Of a stretch of DNA of 64,000 bases, positions 1-13,639 are shown piece by piece. Numbering within the stretch: position 1 is the first letter of the stretch; each line of letters starts with the position of its first letter. The position numbers and the translations under genes are program-made. Under the pieces are notes generated by a model that was given only the letters and a program-made list of their open reading frames with translations, made no database searches and was not told the DNA's origin. Source of the DNA: Selaginella tamariscina (Eukaryota; Streptophyta; Lycopodiopsida; Selaginellales; Selaginellaceae); NCBI GenBank assembly GCA_003024785.1, contig PUQB01000144.1:248001-312000 (forward strand). The letters run 5' to 3'.

Positions 1-123
1 GAAATAGTGGATTCTTGCTCCATAGCGTAGTGCTGAAATGCAAATACAGATAATTAGCATTTTATGAATTCATTGAACAAATACATAGAGATACACACAC
101 CTGCAAGCTGAAGCCATAGCCAT
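1..123 (-). CDS. 5' end of a two-exon-plus gene cut by the window edge
   Basis: On the minus strand a leader containing TTTAGGGTT (complement of about 128-139), typical of plant 5' UTRs, precedes an ATG at 123. Exon 1 (123-101) reads MAMASAC and ends TGCAG before a GTGTGT donor. A 68-bp intron (100-33) ends TTTCAG, and exon 2 (32-1) continues in frame as STTLWSKNPLF to the window edge. The start is rich in Ala and Ser, hydroxylated and without acidic residues, which would fit a plastid or mitochondrial transit peptide; that is inference from 18 residues. An inverted partial copy of the exon-2 region lies near 19.96 kb. The product cannot be named because the rest of the gene lies outside the window. 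Confidence 0.45.
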
Positions 124-141
124 TAAACAACCCTAAACCAT

Positions 142-1284
142 TTTATTTATTTTCTTTATTTTCTGACTTTAAAATGTCTTCAATATTAAAACACCACACA
201 CACACGTATGCATACGTCCGAGCTCACCACATTCAAAGCTATTTATAAGAAACACGTATACAAGTACATTCTTATTATTAATTATAAATTTTTAACTAAA
301 GATTCCTTTATAATATATATATTCATTAATGATTCACCATAGTAAGAATGGCAACATAAACAAACATAAATATTTCATAAACAATAACACAATGAATCTC
401 AAAGGACTCACAAAAAGTATCAACTTAATACAAAAAATGTCATGAATATTTTATTTAAAAATTAAATAAAATTTCTAAAATAAAACTTTTATGTTAATAT
501 ATTTAATTGTGGAAAATATAATATAGTTAAACTTGAAAAGAATTAATGCGGTGGTTTAAATCAAAAAGAGCTGAAAATTAAGAAGAATATTTAATTTGAT
601 AATGTATTTATTAAGAAGTTATTGAATAGCTCTAAGAAACAAAAAAGAAAAAATCCATATAATGGAGAAGGTAATTAATAATAATTATAAGTTTTGTCTT
701 CATTATTAAGAAAATAAAAATTAAAATGGGAATTTAAAAATGATAGTTACCGAGTTTAAATAACACTTGCAAATTTACAATAGAATTAAATAATTTAAAA
801 GTAATGTAATAGAATGATACAAAATAATTAATGTTGAAAATACTATTTTAGTATGATTATATTAGTTAAAATGATGATAATCATTTCTATACTCAAATGA
901 TAAATAATACATAATTAAATGTATTAATAAATTTTTGAATTGTAAATATTAAGAAACATTCATAGAATCTAATTGGGCAATCTCATAGTTATTATAATAT
1001 AAAGTAAAAATAGTAAAATGAAGTAAACAATATATCACATTATTATATTATTGTGAAATTCATGTAGCATGGTGAAGATTTTGTCTTTATAGAACTAATA
1101 AGAATAAAATATACAAAGTATTTCTACTTAATGATATAGTAATAAATAAAGTGAGTAATACGAATCACTTAAATAAGTGAATTCAATGACAATTACTAAT
1201 TATAATAATCCCAAAAGTATGTTTCCTACTTCACACTTCCATATTAAATATAAATTGAAAAGGAATAATATATTACAAGATACA
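142..1284. other. AT-rich stretch without a gene
   Basis: I see no coding region here. The sequence is strongly AT-rich with short A/T runs and one short CA run (about 183-204). It shares scattered words with the AT-rich DNA at 8.7 and 20.2 kb but I could not define an element boundary. Confidence 0.6.
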
Positions 1285-1292
1285 CCCATGAG

Positions 1293-4200
1293 TCCATGGT
1301 TTAACCTGACTTGACCCATCACGGGCTAGGTCTGGGCTGACCCATGGGTCGGGCCAATTGTTCTGACCCATTTATCAAATGGGTTGGGTTGAACGCCACA
1401 CGTGAGTGACCCGGCGATGACCTATTTAACTTAAAAGACTAAAATATATGAAGTGACTTAAAGAACGTGGCACCACATATGCAAGTACCACGTTTAGTCC
1501 GTCCTTGAAACCCTAGCTAAACATGACTAATCTTGAAGAGTAGACAATGGCTACCAATACAGATGACATCTATGGGGAGTCTATTAATGCTGAGACAGAG
1601 GAGGAGACAGTTCCTTAGAAGTGCTCGAGGAAATCTACATCATTTATGGGGAGCATTACACACATGAGTAAATAGGTATTTCATTACAAGTGTGCCAAAT
1701 TGACCCCAATTGTGGTACTATACCGATAGCCAATGAATTGTATATTTTATACTATATATTTTATATTAGATGGAAAACCAAAGGTACTTTGCAAGTATTG
1801 CAAACGTGTGTTCTCCAATGAGCTGATTGCTAGAACCACACACCTTCACTGTCATGTTAATGAGAGGTGTTCCTCACGGGGTTGGCAACTGGAGAAGAGG
1901 CATAAAATATTAACGATTGGCAAAGGAGGAATAGCTAGAAATCCTTTGACGTCGTGTGCTTTTAACCAAGAAACAAGCTGACATGATCTCGCCAAGATGC
2001 TCATCATCCACGAGCTACCATTTAGAATGGTGGAGTATCCAACGTTCTATAAGTTTTTTATGGGTCTCAGCCCACAATTCAAGATGCCCATCTGCACAAC
2101 AATGCAAGATAACTACATCAAATTGTACATCAAGACAAAGGTTAAAATCAAGGCAAAGCTAAAATTACTACTTGGCTGAGTATCATGCACATCTAACATT
2201 TGGACATCAAACCTAGACAATTAAGTATGCTAAGTTGTATTGCAGTGGACTATGATGTGCACTTTACTAATCCATGATTCTAATTTTTGATTCTACATTT
2301 CAATTACATGGCATTCACATAGCACTATATCACAAAGGATTAGAAGTTACAGAAGCAGATCCTTAACTTTTGCAAATTTCCCTCGCCACACACCGGCATT
2401 AGCATTGCAAACAAGGTGGAGAATTGTCTATTGAAATAAGATTTAACTCCACATCAAGTGATTGCCAAAATGATTCCTTTTGATGTTGGTTTTTGTTGTG
2501 ATTCTATAAACTAAAGTATAATATTGTGGAATTAGTGTATGGCTATTACATTGACAATGCTGCTACCAATGATGTAGTTGCATGCACACTAGTCACAAGC
2601 CTACATCAGACTCAAAGGGACCACTTGTTGTTTAGCAAAAAACATTTCCATATTTATTGTTTTGCTCACATCCTCAACCTAACCGTGCAACATAGAATTA
2701 AGAATGTTGCTACAATTGTGGGGAAGGAAAGTCTTTATTTAGGATGTTGGTAAGATGGATGTGGCATAACATTGCATAATCTAACTAAATTTGTGTTTGT
2801 AAATCCAAGAAAGTGTCAAGTTTGTTACTGGATTTTTTGCTTATAAGCATGTCTTTCATGATAACAACAAGCATTGCAATATCACTATTAAGAAGTAGCT
2901 AATTCTCAATGTGTTAACATGCTAGAATTCAACTTTTCTTACGCTACAATCCATCATTCCATACTGTCAAGTCCTAGAAGACTAGCATGCCCACTACAAG
3001 TTGTGCCCTAATAGTGATGAATTAAGACCCTATGCAAATTTCTTAAACCATTTTATGATGGTATGCATCATTCTAGCCTTCTTGTTTGCTGATTAATTAT
3101 GTAAACATATAGCTCACACAACTTGTTCAGCTACTATTTTTTCTTTGGCAACCAATACTTGACTGCCAACTTGTTACTTGCTGAGGCCTAGAAGGTCTAC
3201 ATCAAGCTTCTTGTTGCCAAGCAAAAGATTGACACCTTCATCCGCAACATGGTAGAGCCAATGAGGACCAAGTTTAAAAAGTATTGGGTTAACACGAACA
3301 TCATGTTCGCCATCTCAACAATCTTGGATCCTCGATTTAAGTTTTAAGTCATTGAGTTCACCTTTAATCAAATTTATGGTGCTAGGAGCAAGGAGGCTAA
3401 GGAGCACATCCGTAAGATGAACTTAAGGTTCTTTTGTTAACTTGTATTACTTGAGTGGTTTCTTAATAGCCTCTTTGGTTTCTTTGCCATGAAATATGAC
3501 CTCAACCCACCTACTTTATAGCTTGAACAACCTAATTCAAATTTCACTACCTCACTTGCCTTCATCATCAACTAGGAGGATGACCTTGACAACTCCAACG
3601 ATTACCTGGCCTCCACCACCTCCACTTCTACTATCCGCAAGACAGACCTTGAACGATACATGGATGACCCACTCTATCCCATGATGATATGTCAAAACTT
3701 TGACATCCTTTAGTGGTGGCAGCTTAATGAGGAAAATATCATGTTGTGACCAAAATGACCCGAGACTTCCTAGCTATGCTGCAAGCACTGTTACAAGTGA
3801 ATTGGTACAAGTGTTACTCTTTTTTTTTTAATTTTGCATACATCCATTTAGCTAAATCTGACACTACATTTGAACGTTCAGGCTTTCAACATCATAGATG
3901 TGTGCTAGATGAATTATGTAGTTCAATGAAACCTGAGACCTTTGAGGCACTGGTATGTGTTATAGATTGGTTGCATGCAGCAGCTCGAACAAATAGAGTA
4001 TGTGTGACACCTTGATTTTCCTCCCCCCGATTTAAAATGTAGTCTACTTTTTTACTCTTTTTATATTCAAAAATACATCAAAACATAAGTTCCTATTGCT
4101 ATGTTGTCTTATACTTGCAGATGGTCAAGAAAAATAGTAAATGGGTTGGATTACTAAAGAAAAACATTAGACTATGTTGGGCCTTGATCTAGTTGGGTTA

Positions 4201-4351
4201 GGCCATGGCAGGGGCTCACAAGCAATGGGTCAAGTCAGGTCAAGGCCTGGATTTGCAAGTATTGGGTTGGGTTGGGTTGGGTCAAGGCCAACACAAAGAG
4301 CTATGGGTTGGGTCATGAGGCAAGCCCTAACCTGTCCCAGTGGCAACCCTA
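1293..4351 (+). mobile_element. Decayed hAT-superfamily DNA transposon
   Basis: The element is bracketed by the 8-bp direct repeat CCCATGAG (1285-1292 and 4352-4359; nine bases match if the preceding A is counted), the target-duplication length expected for hAT elements. Both subterminal regions are unusually GC-rich for this window and are built from GGGTTGGG, CCCATGGG and GGGCC words, as in many plant hAT elements. The right end read inward (TAGGGTTGCCACTGGG) looks like a hAT terminus. The left end (TCCATGGTTTAACCTG) matches it poorly, so the exact left boundary is uncertain. The interior holds a broken hAT transposase in the plus direction. Confidence 0.6.
1547..4015 (+). pseudogene. hAT transposase remnant (BED finger, RNase H-like core, dimerisation tail)
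   Basis: Pieces appear in the order of a hAT transposase. A start at 1547 (MATNTDDIYGES) leads to a BED-type zinc finger at about 1770-1875 (CKYC then HLHCHV). The catalytic-core motif with DNAATND and HIYCFAHILNL lies at 2526-2710. The segment at about 3210-3380 reads FIRNMVEP, KFKKYW and ILDPRFKF, typical of the RNase H-like domain. The C-terminal dimerisation region has WWQLNEEN (about 3705-3740) and VLDELCSSMKPETFEALVC with DWLHAAAR (3894-4000). Stops and frameshifts separate every block, for example TAG shortly after the start, so no functional enzyme is encoded. A full-length enzyme of the family has about 600-700 residues. Confidence 0.75.
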
Positions 4352-4359
4352 CCCATGAG

Positions 4360-5860
4360 CTATGTGTCTTTGAAGTCCTTTTCATTGGTGGAGAAGTTGA
4401 TTAATATATCTCAATTCATATTTTTCTTTGTCTTTGTCTTTGTGTCCAAATCCTTGGGGTGGTTATTTTCTTGTTTTTATCAATGATTGTTACGCTCTCA
4501 TAGACCAACTTTTATGTGCAATAGTAGAACAACAACTACAAACATAATAACTTCTTAATGTCTTCACACATCTAACTAGTTATAATTCTCATTTTGCCCA
4601 AATTTTTTATTTAACATTGTTATGAAACATGCACATGCTTAAATTGAGCATTTCTGTATGGTGGTGGATTATTATCAATGGGATCCTATTCATCAGCTTT
4701 ATGAGTTGCCTCATCATCTTCATGGATCTATTGTGTTGTAGTTTTAGCATTTGGCTCTAGCATTGAAGTCAATAATGGATTTGTCATTATCCACATTGGC
4801 AATTGCTTTTAATCATTATGTGGTTTTTTAAATAAGTTTTGTGATTTAAATATGTTCAAAGTGGAACTTCTTTTATTAATTACTTAGTCTTACTAGAATT
4901 CTTGTCCGTGGACATCGTCCAGAATAAGATAACTTAAGTACTTGAAGTGGTTCTTTTGCTTGTCTTCAACCTGGACTACTTGGTCCAACTCTTTTTGCTC
5001 CTACAATTGCTCATTCATAGTCTATAGATGTAAATGTTTCAGTTTCTTAGGTTGTATTTCAGCAAGTTTGATGAGGGCAAAGACGTGATTGTGAATATGG
5101 TGAAAATGAATGTGATTATTAACAAGGTTGTGATATACAATGTTTTGAGTGCTAAGGATTTGGTTAATCGATAATATCTAATGCACCAAGGTGTTTAAAA
5201 TGTGAAGGTTGTAGCCCCTCTAATGGATGTATTTTCTTTATTTCATAATAATCAAGAAAATTAATTCCCATCACTAATACAGCAAAGGGATTGAATGATA
5301 AGGTTTTTACAACCTTTGTGTTTTGTAATGTTGTGTTACAAGGTGTTACTAACATACTCAATAAGAAACATGTGGTATTTGTTCTTAAATTTTTGTGTGT
5401 GATTGCCCAATATTTATTTTTCTTGATTCTTGTTCAACAATTTCATATGTTAATGATATGGTGCTCTCTTCTAGTAAACATGCTTAAAAACACTTTCAAT
5501 ATTGTACATGAACAACAAGTCTTTCATTCTTTCTTTACAAGTTGCACCTTCACATTTTAAAGCATTACCTCTTTGGGTGATGCTTTCTTGAATGTGTGGA
5601 CTTAAGCACGAGGGAGGTCTTCATTCCTAAATGTTCCTTTTTGCAAGTGCAGTCTATAATACAATTTGAATTGTACAACTTTTCAAGTTGTTATAAATGT
5701 TTTTTGATTCCTCTACTTAATGCCATCAAGTTGTTTTGGAACAGCTTCTCAGCCAGTTTCTAAATTTATAGCAATTAGTTATTATTAAGAGAACTACTAT
5801 CAACAATTAACATTGGATTGATATTTAAAATGTTGCACCAATCAAAGGTCCATTTCATTA
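4360..5860. other. Intergenic sequence, no convincing gene
   Basis: Moderately AT-rich sequence between the hAT element and the gypsy remnant. Short open frames occur on both strands but none has a recognisable domain. It may hold further degraded retrotransposon sequence upstream of the reverse-transcriptase remnant. Confidence 0.5.
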
Positions 5861-5899
5861 TTAATCTTTGCAAGAGAAGTAAGAGATGTCATAAGTTGT

Positions 5900-6170
5900 T
5901 TGGGATATGTTAGCTTAGTGAGTGGTGCATCCTTAATATAACTCATGGGCTTTCGAGCTTCACATTGTTCATCAATAAACTAGATAAAGGCATATGTTTT
6001 ATAATTGATTTTTGGCCTTTAAAAAATGCAATTATGCTAAATAATTATCACATGCAACACATGAATGACCTTATTAACAAATTAAAAAAGAGTTCTTGGT
6101 TTACAACATTGCATTTAATATCAAGTTATTGGCAAGTTCTTCTTTAGCTTGCAGATGCCAATGTTTTATC
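5900..6170 (+). pseudogene. Ty3/gypsy reverse-transcriptase fragment
   Basis: The frame at 5965-6147 reads FINKLDKGICFIIDFWPLK, then NNYHMQHMNDLINKL, then WFTTLHLISSYWQV. This matches residue for residue the pattern of the start of gypsy reverse transcriptase (V-KKDG-R-CIDYR-LN, NRYPLP-IDDL-D-L, F-KLDL-SGYHQI). In another frame just upstream (about 5930-5975) NSWAFELHIVHQ resembles the NSPWASPVLFV motif that normally precedes it, implying a frameshift. After 6147 a stop replaces the next residue, followed by LADANVLS, like the AEADIPKTAF segment. The catalytic YxDD part is absent, so this is a short dead remnant. Confidence 0.6.
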
Positions 6171-6183
6171 ATTAATTTTTTTT

Positions 6184-6440
6184 TTAATTATGTAATATAA
6201 AATTATTATGTGGAACTTAGTTATATAAAATGTAAAATATATTATATAATTTTATAAAACCTTTCTTAATATTTAATTCTGAAAATAAATATTCTTACAA
6301 GATTTTTCGCTTATTAATTAACTCAAATCCAAACTAAAACAAACACAACATATATTTATTGTATATTAAATGAGATTTTTAAAAGTTATAGAAAACTATT
6401 CATGAAATTAATTTTATTAATTATACTTTAATTTATTTCA
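6184..6440 (+). repeat. Dispersed AT repeat, family 1, inverted relative to 8390-8590
   Basis: The words TAATATAAAATTATTATGTG, GAACTTAGTTAT and AACTAAAACAAACACAACA recur as reverse complement at about 8395-8580 (ACATAACTAAGTTC, TGTTGTGTTTGTTTTAGTT). A third copy of part of it lies at 9980-10060 in the 8.5-kb orientation. Confidence 0.5.
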
Positions 6441-7029
6441 AAGAAATACAAATGTGACATTAAAAATATTGAATTTATTTTATACTAAATTATTTTATTA
6501 TTAGGAATACAACTACTTGTAATTCATATAATAACAATGCTAGCTCTATAATATTATGGTAAAAACTTACATTAATATTATTTTTAATGATAGTAAAAAG
6601 CCAGTATTGTAACAATATAATATGGAATGTTAAAATATTATAATGAGATAATATGAGTTTGCGTTTAGATTAAAAAAAAAAAAATCTTTTACAATTACAT
6701 ACATATTTCTCATAAAAAATAAATTTTCATTCTTAAGTAGAAGAAATGAACTTATATTAAGATAAAATTAAAATAATAAATGGTTATGTCATTTTGATTA
6801 AAACTAATAATTAATAAATTAGAATAAATATAAAATTTGATCTTCTTTACTATAAAAGATGATTATTAAAATAAAATATAATAATATATGATTATAACAT
6901 TTGATTATAAAGGATTTAATTTATTATTAAAATGATTAAAAGTAACATATATAAGGCATAAAGTATTATCATTAAAATGATTAGTGTGATTTTGTGTGAC
7001 AAATTTTAATTTCTTGAAACCATATAATA

Positions 7030-7360
7030 TATTACTATTTATTTTAAATAATACCATATCTATATTATTAAATCCTATATTATTAAGATTCATTATATTG
7101 AATCTTATATATACATGTACCATAAACTAATGTGTTAAAAACTATTCTTATATTATTAATTAATTAAAATTACTTAAACAAAATACATGTGCAATATTAT
7201 TATAAATTATGGATGTCCTTATTATTACTGGTTTATTATTAATCATGATTGTTTTTATTAATATGTTTATACTTCTTAAGTTTAATTCTTTAATTATTTT
7301 AAAGTTGTATATGCCTTATATATTTTACTTATTAAGTAATTACTCAAATCAAACTATTGG
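7030..7360 (+). repeat. Dispersed AT repeat, family 2, copy A
   Basis: Shares with copies at 12.95, 20.56 and 23.3 kb a series of ordered words: ATTAAATCCTATAT, AAACAAAATACATGTGCAAT, TAATTATTTTAAAG and TATGCCTTATATATTTTAC. No coding potential. Confidence 0.55.
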
Positions 7361-8389
7361 TTTTAATTATCATGTCCATTGTTAATGGGATAATTATTTA
7401 ATAAAAATTTATTAATTAATGGACTCTAAGTTGGGCTTAATTATATAATAACCGTTAACTCAATAGCCTTAAGTAAAGTTTATCCCAAAGTTGAATCCTT
7501 AATTTAATGATTAATTAAATTGTTATTCTTAACTTAGTGAGTTTATTACTTAACATGATAAATTTACCCATGCCTTTATCCTATGCATGGTCATGAATGA
7601 CCAATGCTTGATCCAATGGTGTGGATTTAATACTTAGAATGACCGTTGAATGGGGTGTTAATGATACAAAGAACACACACTTATTAATTATATAAGATCA
7701 ACCGTCAGACGCAGTCACATAAGGTTTAAGATTTAAAATAGCTAGGTCTAATAAACTTATGAGTTTAAAATTTAAAATGATCATTGATGGGGTATTAATG
7801 ATAAACAAACACACACATTTAATAAATTTAATATATAAGATACTTTATAATGAAATGCAAAAGAAAATGATTATCTTATATAAAAGATAATATTAAAATA
7901 AGATATAATAATATATGATTATATTATTTTATTATATTCTTTATTATCAAAAAATCTTAATCATTTATTATTTATTTTAATTTTAATATAAGTTCAATAT
8001 TATATATAACTTTGATATATACGCATATATTACATATGTATACATCTTTGTCCTCTTCTTAAAGAATGTAAGCTTTTCCTTTTATAAAAAATATTAATAT
8101 AAATGTAATTATATTTATATAAATGTATATTATTTTTTTTGTCTACATGCAAATTCATATTTTGTTATTAAAAGTGTTTTTACATTCCCATATTTTAGTG
8201 GTTTTTCTTCTTTTTTTTTAATTTTGTTTTATAAAAAAGAATATTGATATAAGTTTTTACTCTTAATTATAATTTTTAAAAATAATTTAGAATTAAATAA
8301 TTATGAAATAATTCAATGTTTTTAATGCCACATTTTATTTTCATAAATAGTTTTTTTGTGTTTTTTTTTTTTTCTTTTTCTTTTCTTTT

Positions 8390-8590
8390 TTTTGTGTGTG
8401 TTTGTTGTGTTTGTTTTAGTTTACAATTTTGAATTAATTAATATATGAGAAATCTGGTAAAAGACTATTATTTTTACAATTACATTTAAAATTTTAAGTT
8501 ATAAAAGTTTTATAAATGGCATAATGCATTTTAAAGTTTACATAACTAAGTTCTACATAATTTTTATATTACGTAAAGTATTGAAAAACA
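8390..8590 (-). repeat. Dispersed AT repeat, family 1, second copy
   Basis: Reverse-complement partner of 6184-6440. The pair could be arms of one larger palindromic element or two independent insertions; spacing is about 2 kb. Confidence 0.45.
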
Positions 8591-11500
8591 TAAAAAATAC
8601 AATTAATATATTATATATTAAGAGTTTAAAAAGACATTTAAAATTACAATTAAACATTTTCTCTTTTCGCTTTAAAACATTGAAAAATTAATTTGAACAA
8701 ATCATTGTTTTGAAATGGTTACAAAAACTATATAAATTTATAAATTACATATTATGAGTTCACCATGAAGAATGAAATTTAATTTTACAAAAAATAATAA
8801 ATTTAAAATAATGCACAAATAAAAAGAATGTTCATATATTATATATAAGAAATAAATATTTTTCTTATATTATAAGATACATCTTGTATAAAGATAATAA
8901 TAAATGGAGATAAATTTTAAATATTTTTTATGTTAACAACTCAACTTTTAAGTATTTTAATATTTTTCTTCTTTTACACTGTTATTAAGTAACTAAAATA
9001 CATGAATCAAATACATATAACATGTATATTTAAAAGTAATGTGTGTACATGTATACACACTTATTTAAATTATGTATATACATCTTTAGATGCACATATA
9101 TACTATGGATGAAGAAATTTAAATAAGCATCAAATCGTTTAAAAAATTAATGTTACAAATTATTATATGATAAAAAAAATTAAAATTGTAGTAAAACCAA
9201 AATAGTAAATAAATATTTTAATAAGTGGCCGTTAATAATTTATTTAAAATCATAATGATGACTTATTAAATAAGAATATTTAATGATAAGGGTTTTCAAA
9301 TAAAATAAAATGAATGATAATATGTTTTCATAATAATAAATTTTTGAACAACGATTATGTTATTTAATAATAAAAATTCAGAATGAAAAAATTCATAAAA
9401 GAACTATTTAATTTGTTAAATAACATATATATGAGCTAATTAATAAATTAATGTATATATATCAACTTAAAATAATAAATAAATCTTATAATTATGTTTT
9501 ATTAAAAAAAGGATTAAGATAATTGTAACATTTAAAACAATTACACTTCAAATTATATTTTTTAATTTTTTTATTTTCTATTTGGTAAACTGTATTGACA
9601 AAGTTGTTATTGTTTGAAATCTTTAAAAATCACATAAATTTGTGTAAGTAAATATTTTTATATAATGTGAAAATATAAAATTTAAAAATTAAGTCAGAAC
9701 AACTTGTTCTTTATATATTCATTCATTTACATATTTATTTGTATAAAATTACAATTTACCAACTATATTAAATTTTAAATAATAAATATTTTTTTAACAA
9801 TAGTGAAAAGTTAAATTGAAAGAATGATATTATATAATCGTGACTTTAATTTAATGATTTTAATGCCGCATTTTGTATTTGTTTAACATAAATTATTTTT
9901 TTCAATATTTCTAATAAATTATATGTTGTGGATTTTGAGTTTTGGGTATTAAAATTTAATTAAAATGATTTTTGTAAAATTACATAGTAGATTTATATTT
10001 TACATAACTAAATTTCACATAATAATTTTTACATAACATAAGATATTCAAAACAAATAAGAAAAATAAAAATTAATATATACACATTAAAAATTAAAAAA
10101 GATATTTAATATATTGTTAGGGAACCTAAAGTGGGTGATACTTAACTAGCGATGTTAGTTCCTTCTTGTGCTATGTGTTATTAATAAATGTCAAGCAGCC
10201 CAATAATTTATATCATTAACGGGTGGGAGCCGTTGATTAAACATACATTCTTTTTTATTAAAATAACTTCTCTAAATAATAACTTAAACATCTATTTTTA
10301 CTTTAATATTTTATTGCGTTCATATAAAATAACAAATAATATAACAAAAAAAAATTAAAAGAAAAGAAAATACCAAATTTAAAAAAAAAAGAAAAGCTAC
10401 TAACAAAATCAAAACATTTAGGAAATTACAACAAAACATTAATTTTGAACATTTGATAAAAATAACACAAAATAATAAATTAAATATACCCAATTAATTT
10501 TCTCTCTAACATTGATGAACATTTTATAAATATAAAAGAAAATAATAAATAATTATATAACAATATAGAAGAAATAAACAATAATTTTCAAAAATTGTTG
10601 CTATAAATGCACAACACTATATAATATAATAGCACATTATAAATATAAATTGAGAAAAATATTAAATTAATTTTGAAATAGTTCAAACAATATATAAAAT
10701 TTAGAAAAATAATAAATTCTCAATAATAGAAACGGTATTTCAATATAACTGAATAATATAATTAACTTACTTCAAAAATGCATTATTTATTTTAATAAGA
10801 TTACAGCATCTTAAGAAATATTAAATAAAATAAGTGATTTATTGTGCATTTGAAATTTAATAGTAAAACAAATTAAATATATACTTAAGAGATTACATAT
10901 TTATGAATTCACATAAAAGGAGTTTTAATTTCTTTTGAATGTAAAATCTAATTAAATAAAATTGTAATTTAAAAGAAATTAGAAGAATGTTTAGATGTTA
11001 TATATAACAAATTAAATGTAAATTAACTATTTACTATAATAACATATTTACATAAAATAAAAATTTAATTAAATAGATACACATGACATCTACTTCATTT
11101 TCACACAAAATAAATTTAATTTTTTTAACTAGTTAAATTTATTATGTATTTTAATCATAATCAAATTAGTTTAATTAGTTTAATTTAATTTTTAATAAGT
11201 GTTAATGATAAACTTTCAATAGGATATACTTTCTGGATATTAATTTTTGAGAGGGTCTATTGTTAACATAATAGCATTTTGGACACACATGCTATTAATG
11301 TTTGTTACAAATTTATTATTTAATACAACTAATTATAATTATGTCTTAATTTAAGTTAGCTATATTTAAGGTTTGTCTGTGTTCCATGAAACCCAAGATA
11401 TGCTCATTACTGTTGTTGGATTTCATTATATATTTGTATTCAACGGGATTTCATTATATACACAATGCTATTATTGAAATTTGTGGAATAGGAATTTACC

Positions 11501-12949
11501 TCGTGTAGTTAATCTAGCAATTGTGTAGAGGTAATTAATAAAACATGTTAGATTTATATAATTATGTGATTATGTACAAGTATCTATTGACTTTGTAAGC
11601 ATATACATGATATGTACCTTATTCTTATTTATGATACAATTAATTATAACCTTATATATTAAGATTTTAAAATTATTATTTATTATTTTATAAAGGTTTC
11701 AGTGCACTCATGTGGTTAGGTGTATGAACAAAGAAAAGTCTGTGACATGGATGATTGCTGGCTAATCACAACATGAGTCTAATATGTTTAATGTTTAGTC
11801 AATGCTTGATTTAGATCAATCTTGAATTGTTTGTCTTACCTTTGGGAAATGAATTACCAATGTTTGTAAAGGTATATAAACCTTACTTATTTGTTATTTA
11901 TTTTTCTTTATTGCTTGTTGCAAATTTATTTATAAATTCATGATACTTGAATTTTGAAATGTTAATATAAATTATTGTTTGAAAGGATAATATTTCCTAT
12001 GGTTATTACAATTTGCATTCTACCAAATGTGTTGTTGCCTCATTGTTGCTGCATTTGAATTTAACTTTGATAAAAAAAATGAAGACTCTTCTATAAAAAG
12101 TAAGTTTTAGTCATTTTTTTTGTTATATTTACTTGGTTTTATTACAGACTTAATAAAAATCAAGCACCAATTTTTTCAATGTTCAGACTCACTAAAGAAG
12201 TACCTTGATCATTAGCAATATCTGATTTTTCTTTTTACTATTACAAATAAGGGTCAAGTTACTCAATGTGTTGGCCATTTTGACCTTATTATAAAGATGA
12301 AAATTATTATTTTAATGGGAGAATCTTAAATATGTTGGTTTGTATATCTTTTCTTTAACTCATTGTGCAAATTTAATCACATTTGATTATAGGTATGGGC
12401 ATTTTGTAAAGGGCATTGGAAAAAAAAAAGAAGCACATGTTTTGTGAATTGTTGGACCTTTGTGGCCAAGTTATAATGAATTTAGCAGCTCATTTTATTA
12501 CCTTGGCACTAAACTTTTCTCATTAGTTTCATGTGGAAAAATAAATTCAAATTTTCAACTTTAACATTAAATTTAAAAAGCCATGGAATGGTGCAATGTG
12601 AGTTCAATGTTGGATAAGATTGATGAATAGGTACATCGACACTAATATATCAAAGCAACTTTTTTGGTTCCATAAACATGAATAATATACTTGTGATAAC
12701 TTTGTTGCTGCAGTGTTTTGAGTTTGTTAAGAAGCATCTTAAAGTAAATATTTAAGTGTCTTTTAAAGTGTAGCCTTACTAGTTCTTTTTAAATAAAGAT
12801 ATCGTTGCCACAATATACAACAAAATTACCAATATTGAATACTTAAATTAAAGAAGCAAAACAAAAGAAAGCTCTAATTGTCCTATTATTCTTGCAGTCC
12901 AAGTTATTAAATAACAAATATTTGTGTGATATATATTAATTTCTAAATT

Positions 12950-13390
12950 TTAAATGACAATTTAAAATATATATTCTAAATAATATCATATTTATATCAT
13001 TAAATCCTATATCAGAATATTATTTTTCGTATACACGTGTACTATAAAATAATGTTTTGAAACGTATTCTCATATTATTAATTAATATAAATTTAATTAA
13101 ACAAAATACATGTGCAATATTATTATAAGATATGCATTTCTTTATTATTACTTGTTTATTAAAATATCAAGATATATTATTGTGTTTATATTTTAAAGTT
13201 GAATTGTTTAATTATTTTAAAGTTTGATATGCCTTATATATTTTACTTTTAATCATTTTTGTAATAAATTAAATCTTTTATAATCAAAGGCTATAATCAT
13301 ATATTATTGTATTTAGTCTAATAATCATCTTTTATATTTATTCTAAGTTATTAATTATTCATTATAATCAAAATGATATAATCATTTCTC
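12950..13390 (+). repeat. Dispersed AT repeat, family 2, copy B
   Basis: Same ordered words as copy A. Its 3' part (13230-13390, with ATAATCATATATTATT and ATAATCATCTTTTAT) is present as reverse complement at about 6780-6960, directly before copy A. Confidence 0.55.
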
Positions 13391-13639
13391 ATTTAGTTTT
13401 ATTTTAATATAAAAATTCAGTATTTATATGTAGTTTAAAGTATACATCGTTTAAGAATGCAAACAGGCGCACACAGGCACACAGTATATATGAATATATG
13501 TTGATGCATATCAAACATGCTAAAGTTTGTAGCTGGTAATAGTAATATTATATATATTCCAAAAACATTAATATTAATTCATATATTTACCTATTATAAC
13601 ATGTATCTATGCATATACATACGTATCAAGCCACTTGTG

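Larger units (their letters stand above)
6180..13440. other. Long AT-rich tract built of dispersed non-coding repeats
   Basis: No open frame in this interval looks like protein. Several stretches recur elsewhere in the window in direct or inverted orientation (see the separate repeat entries). It contains poly-T and poly-A runs (for example 8350-8400) but no gene, tRNA or rRNA that I can see. Confidence 0.55.

Noticed and set aside
5164-5361. Minus-strand frame with MGINFLDYYEIKKIHPLEGL, like the gypsy protease/RT linker
   Set aside because: The resemblance is short and opposite in strand to the clear reverse-transcriptase fragment; not strong enough to annotate.
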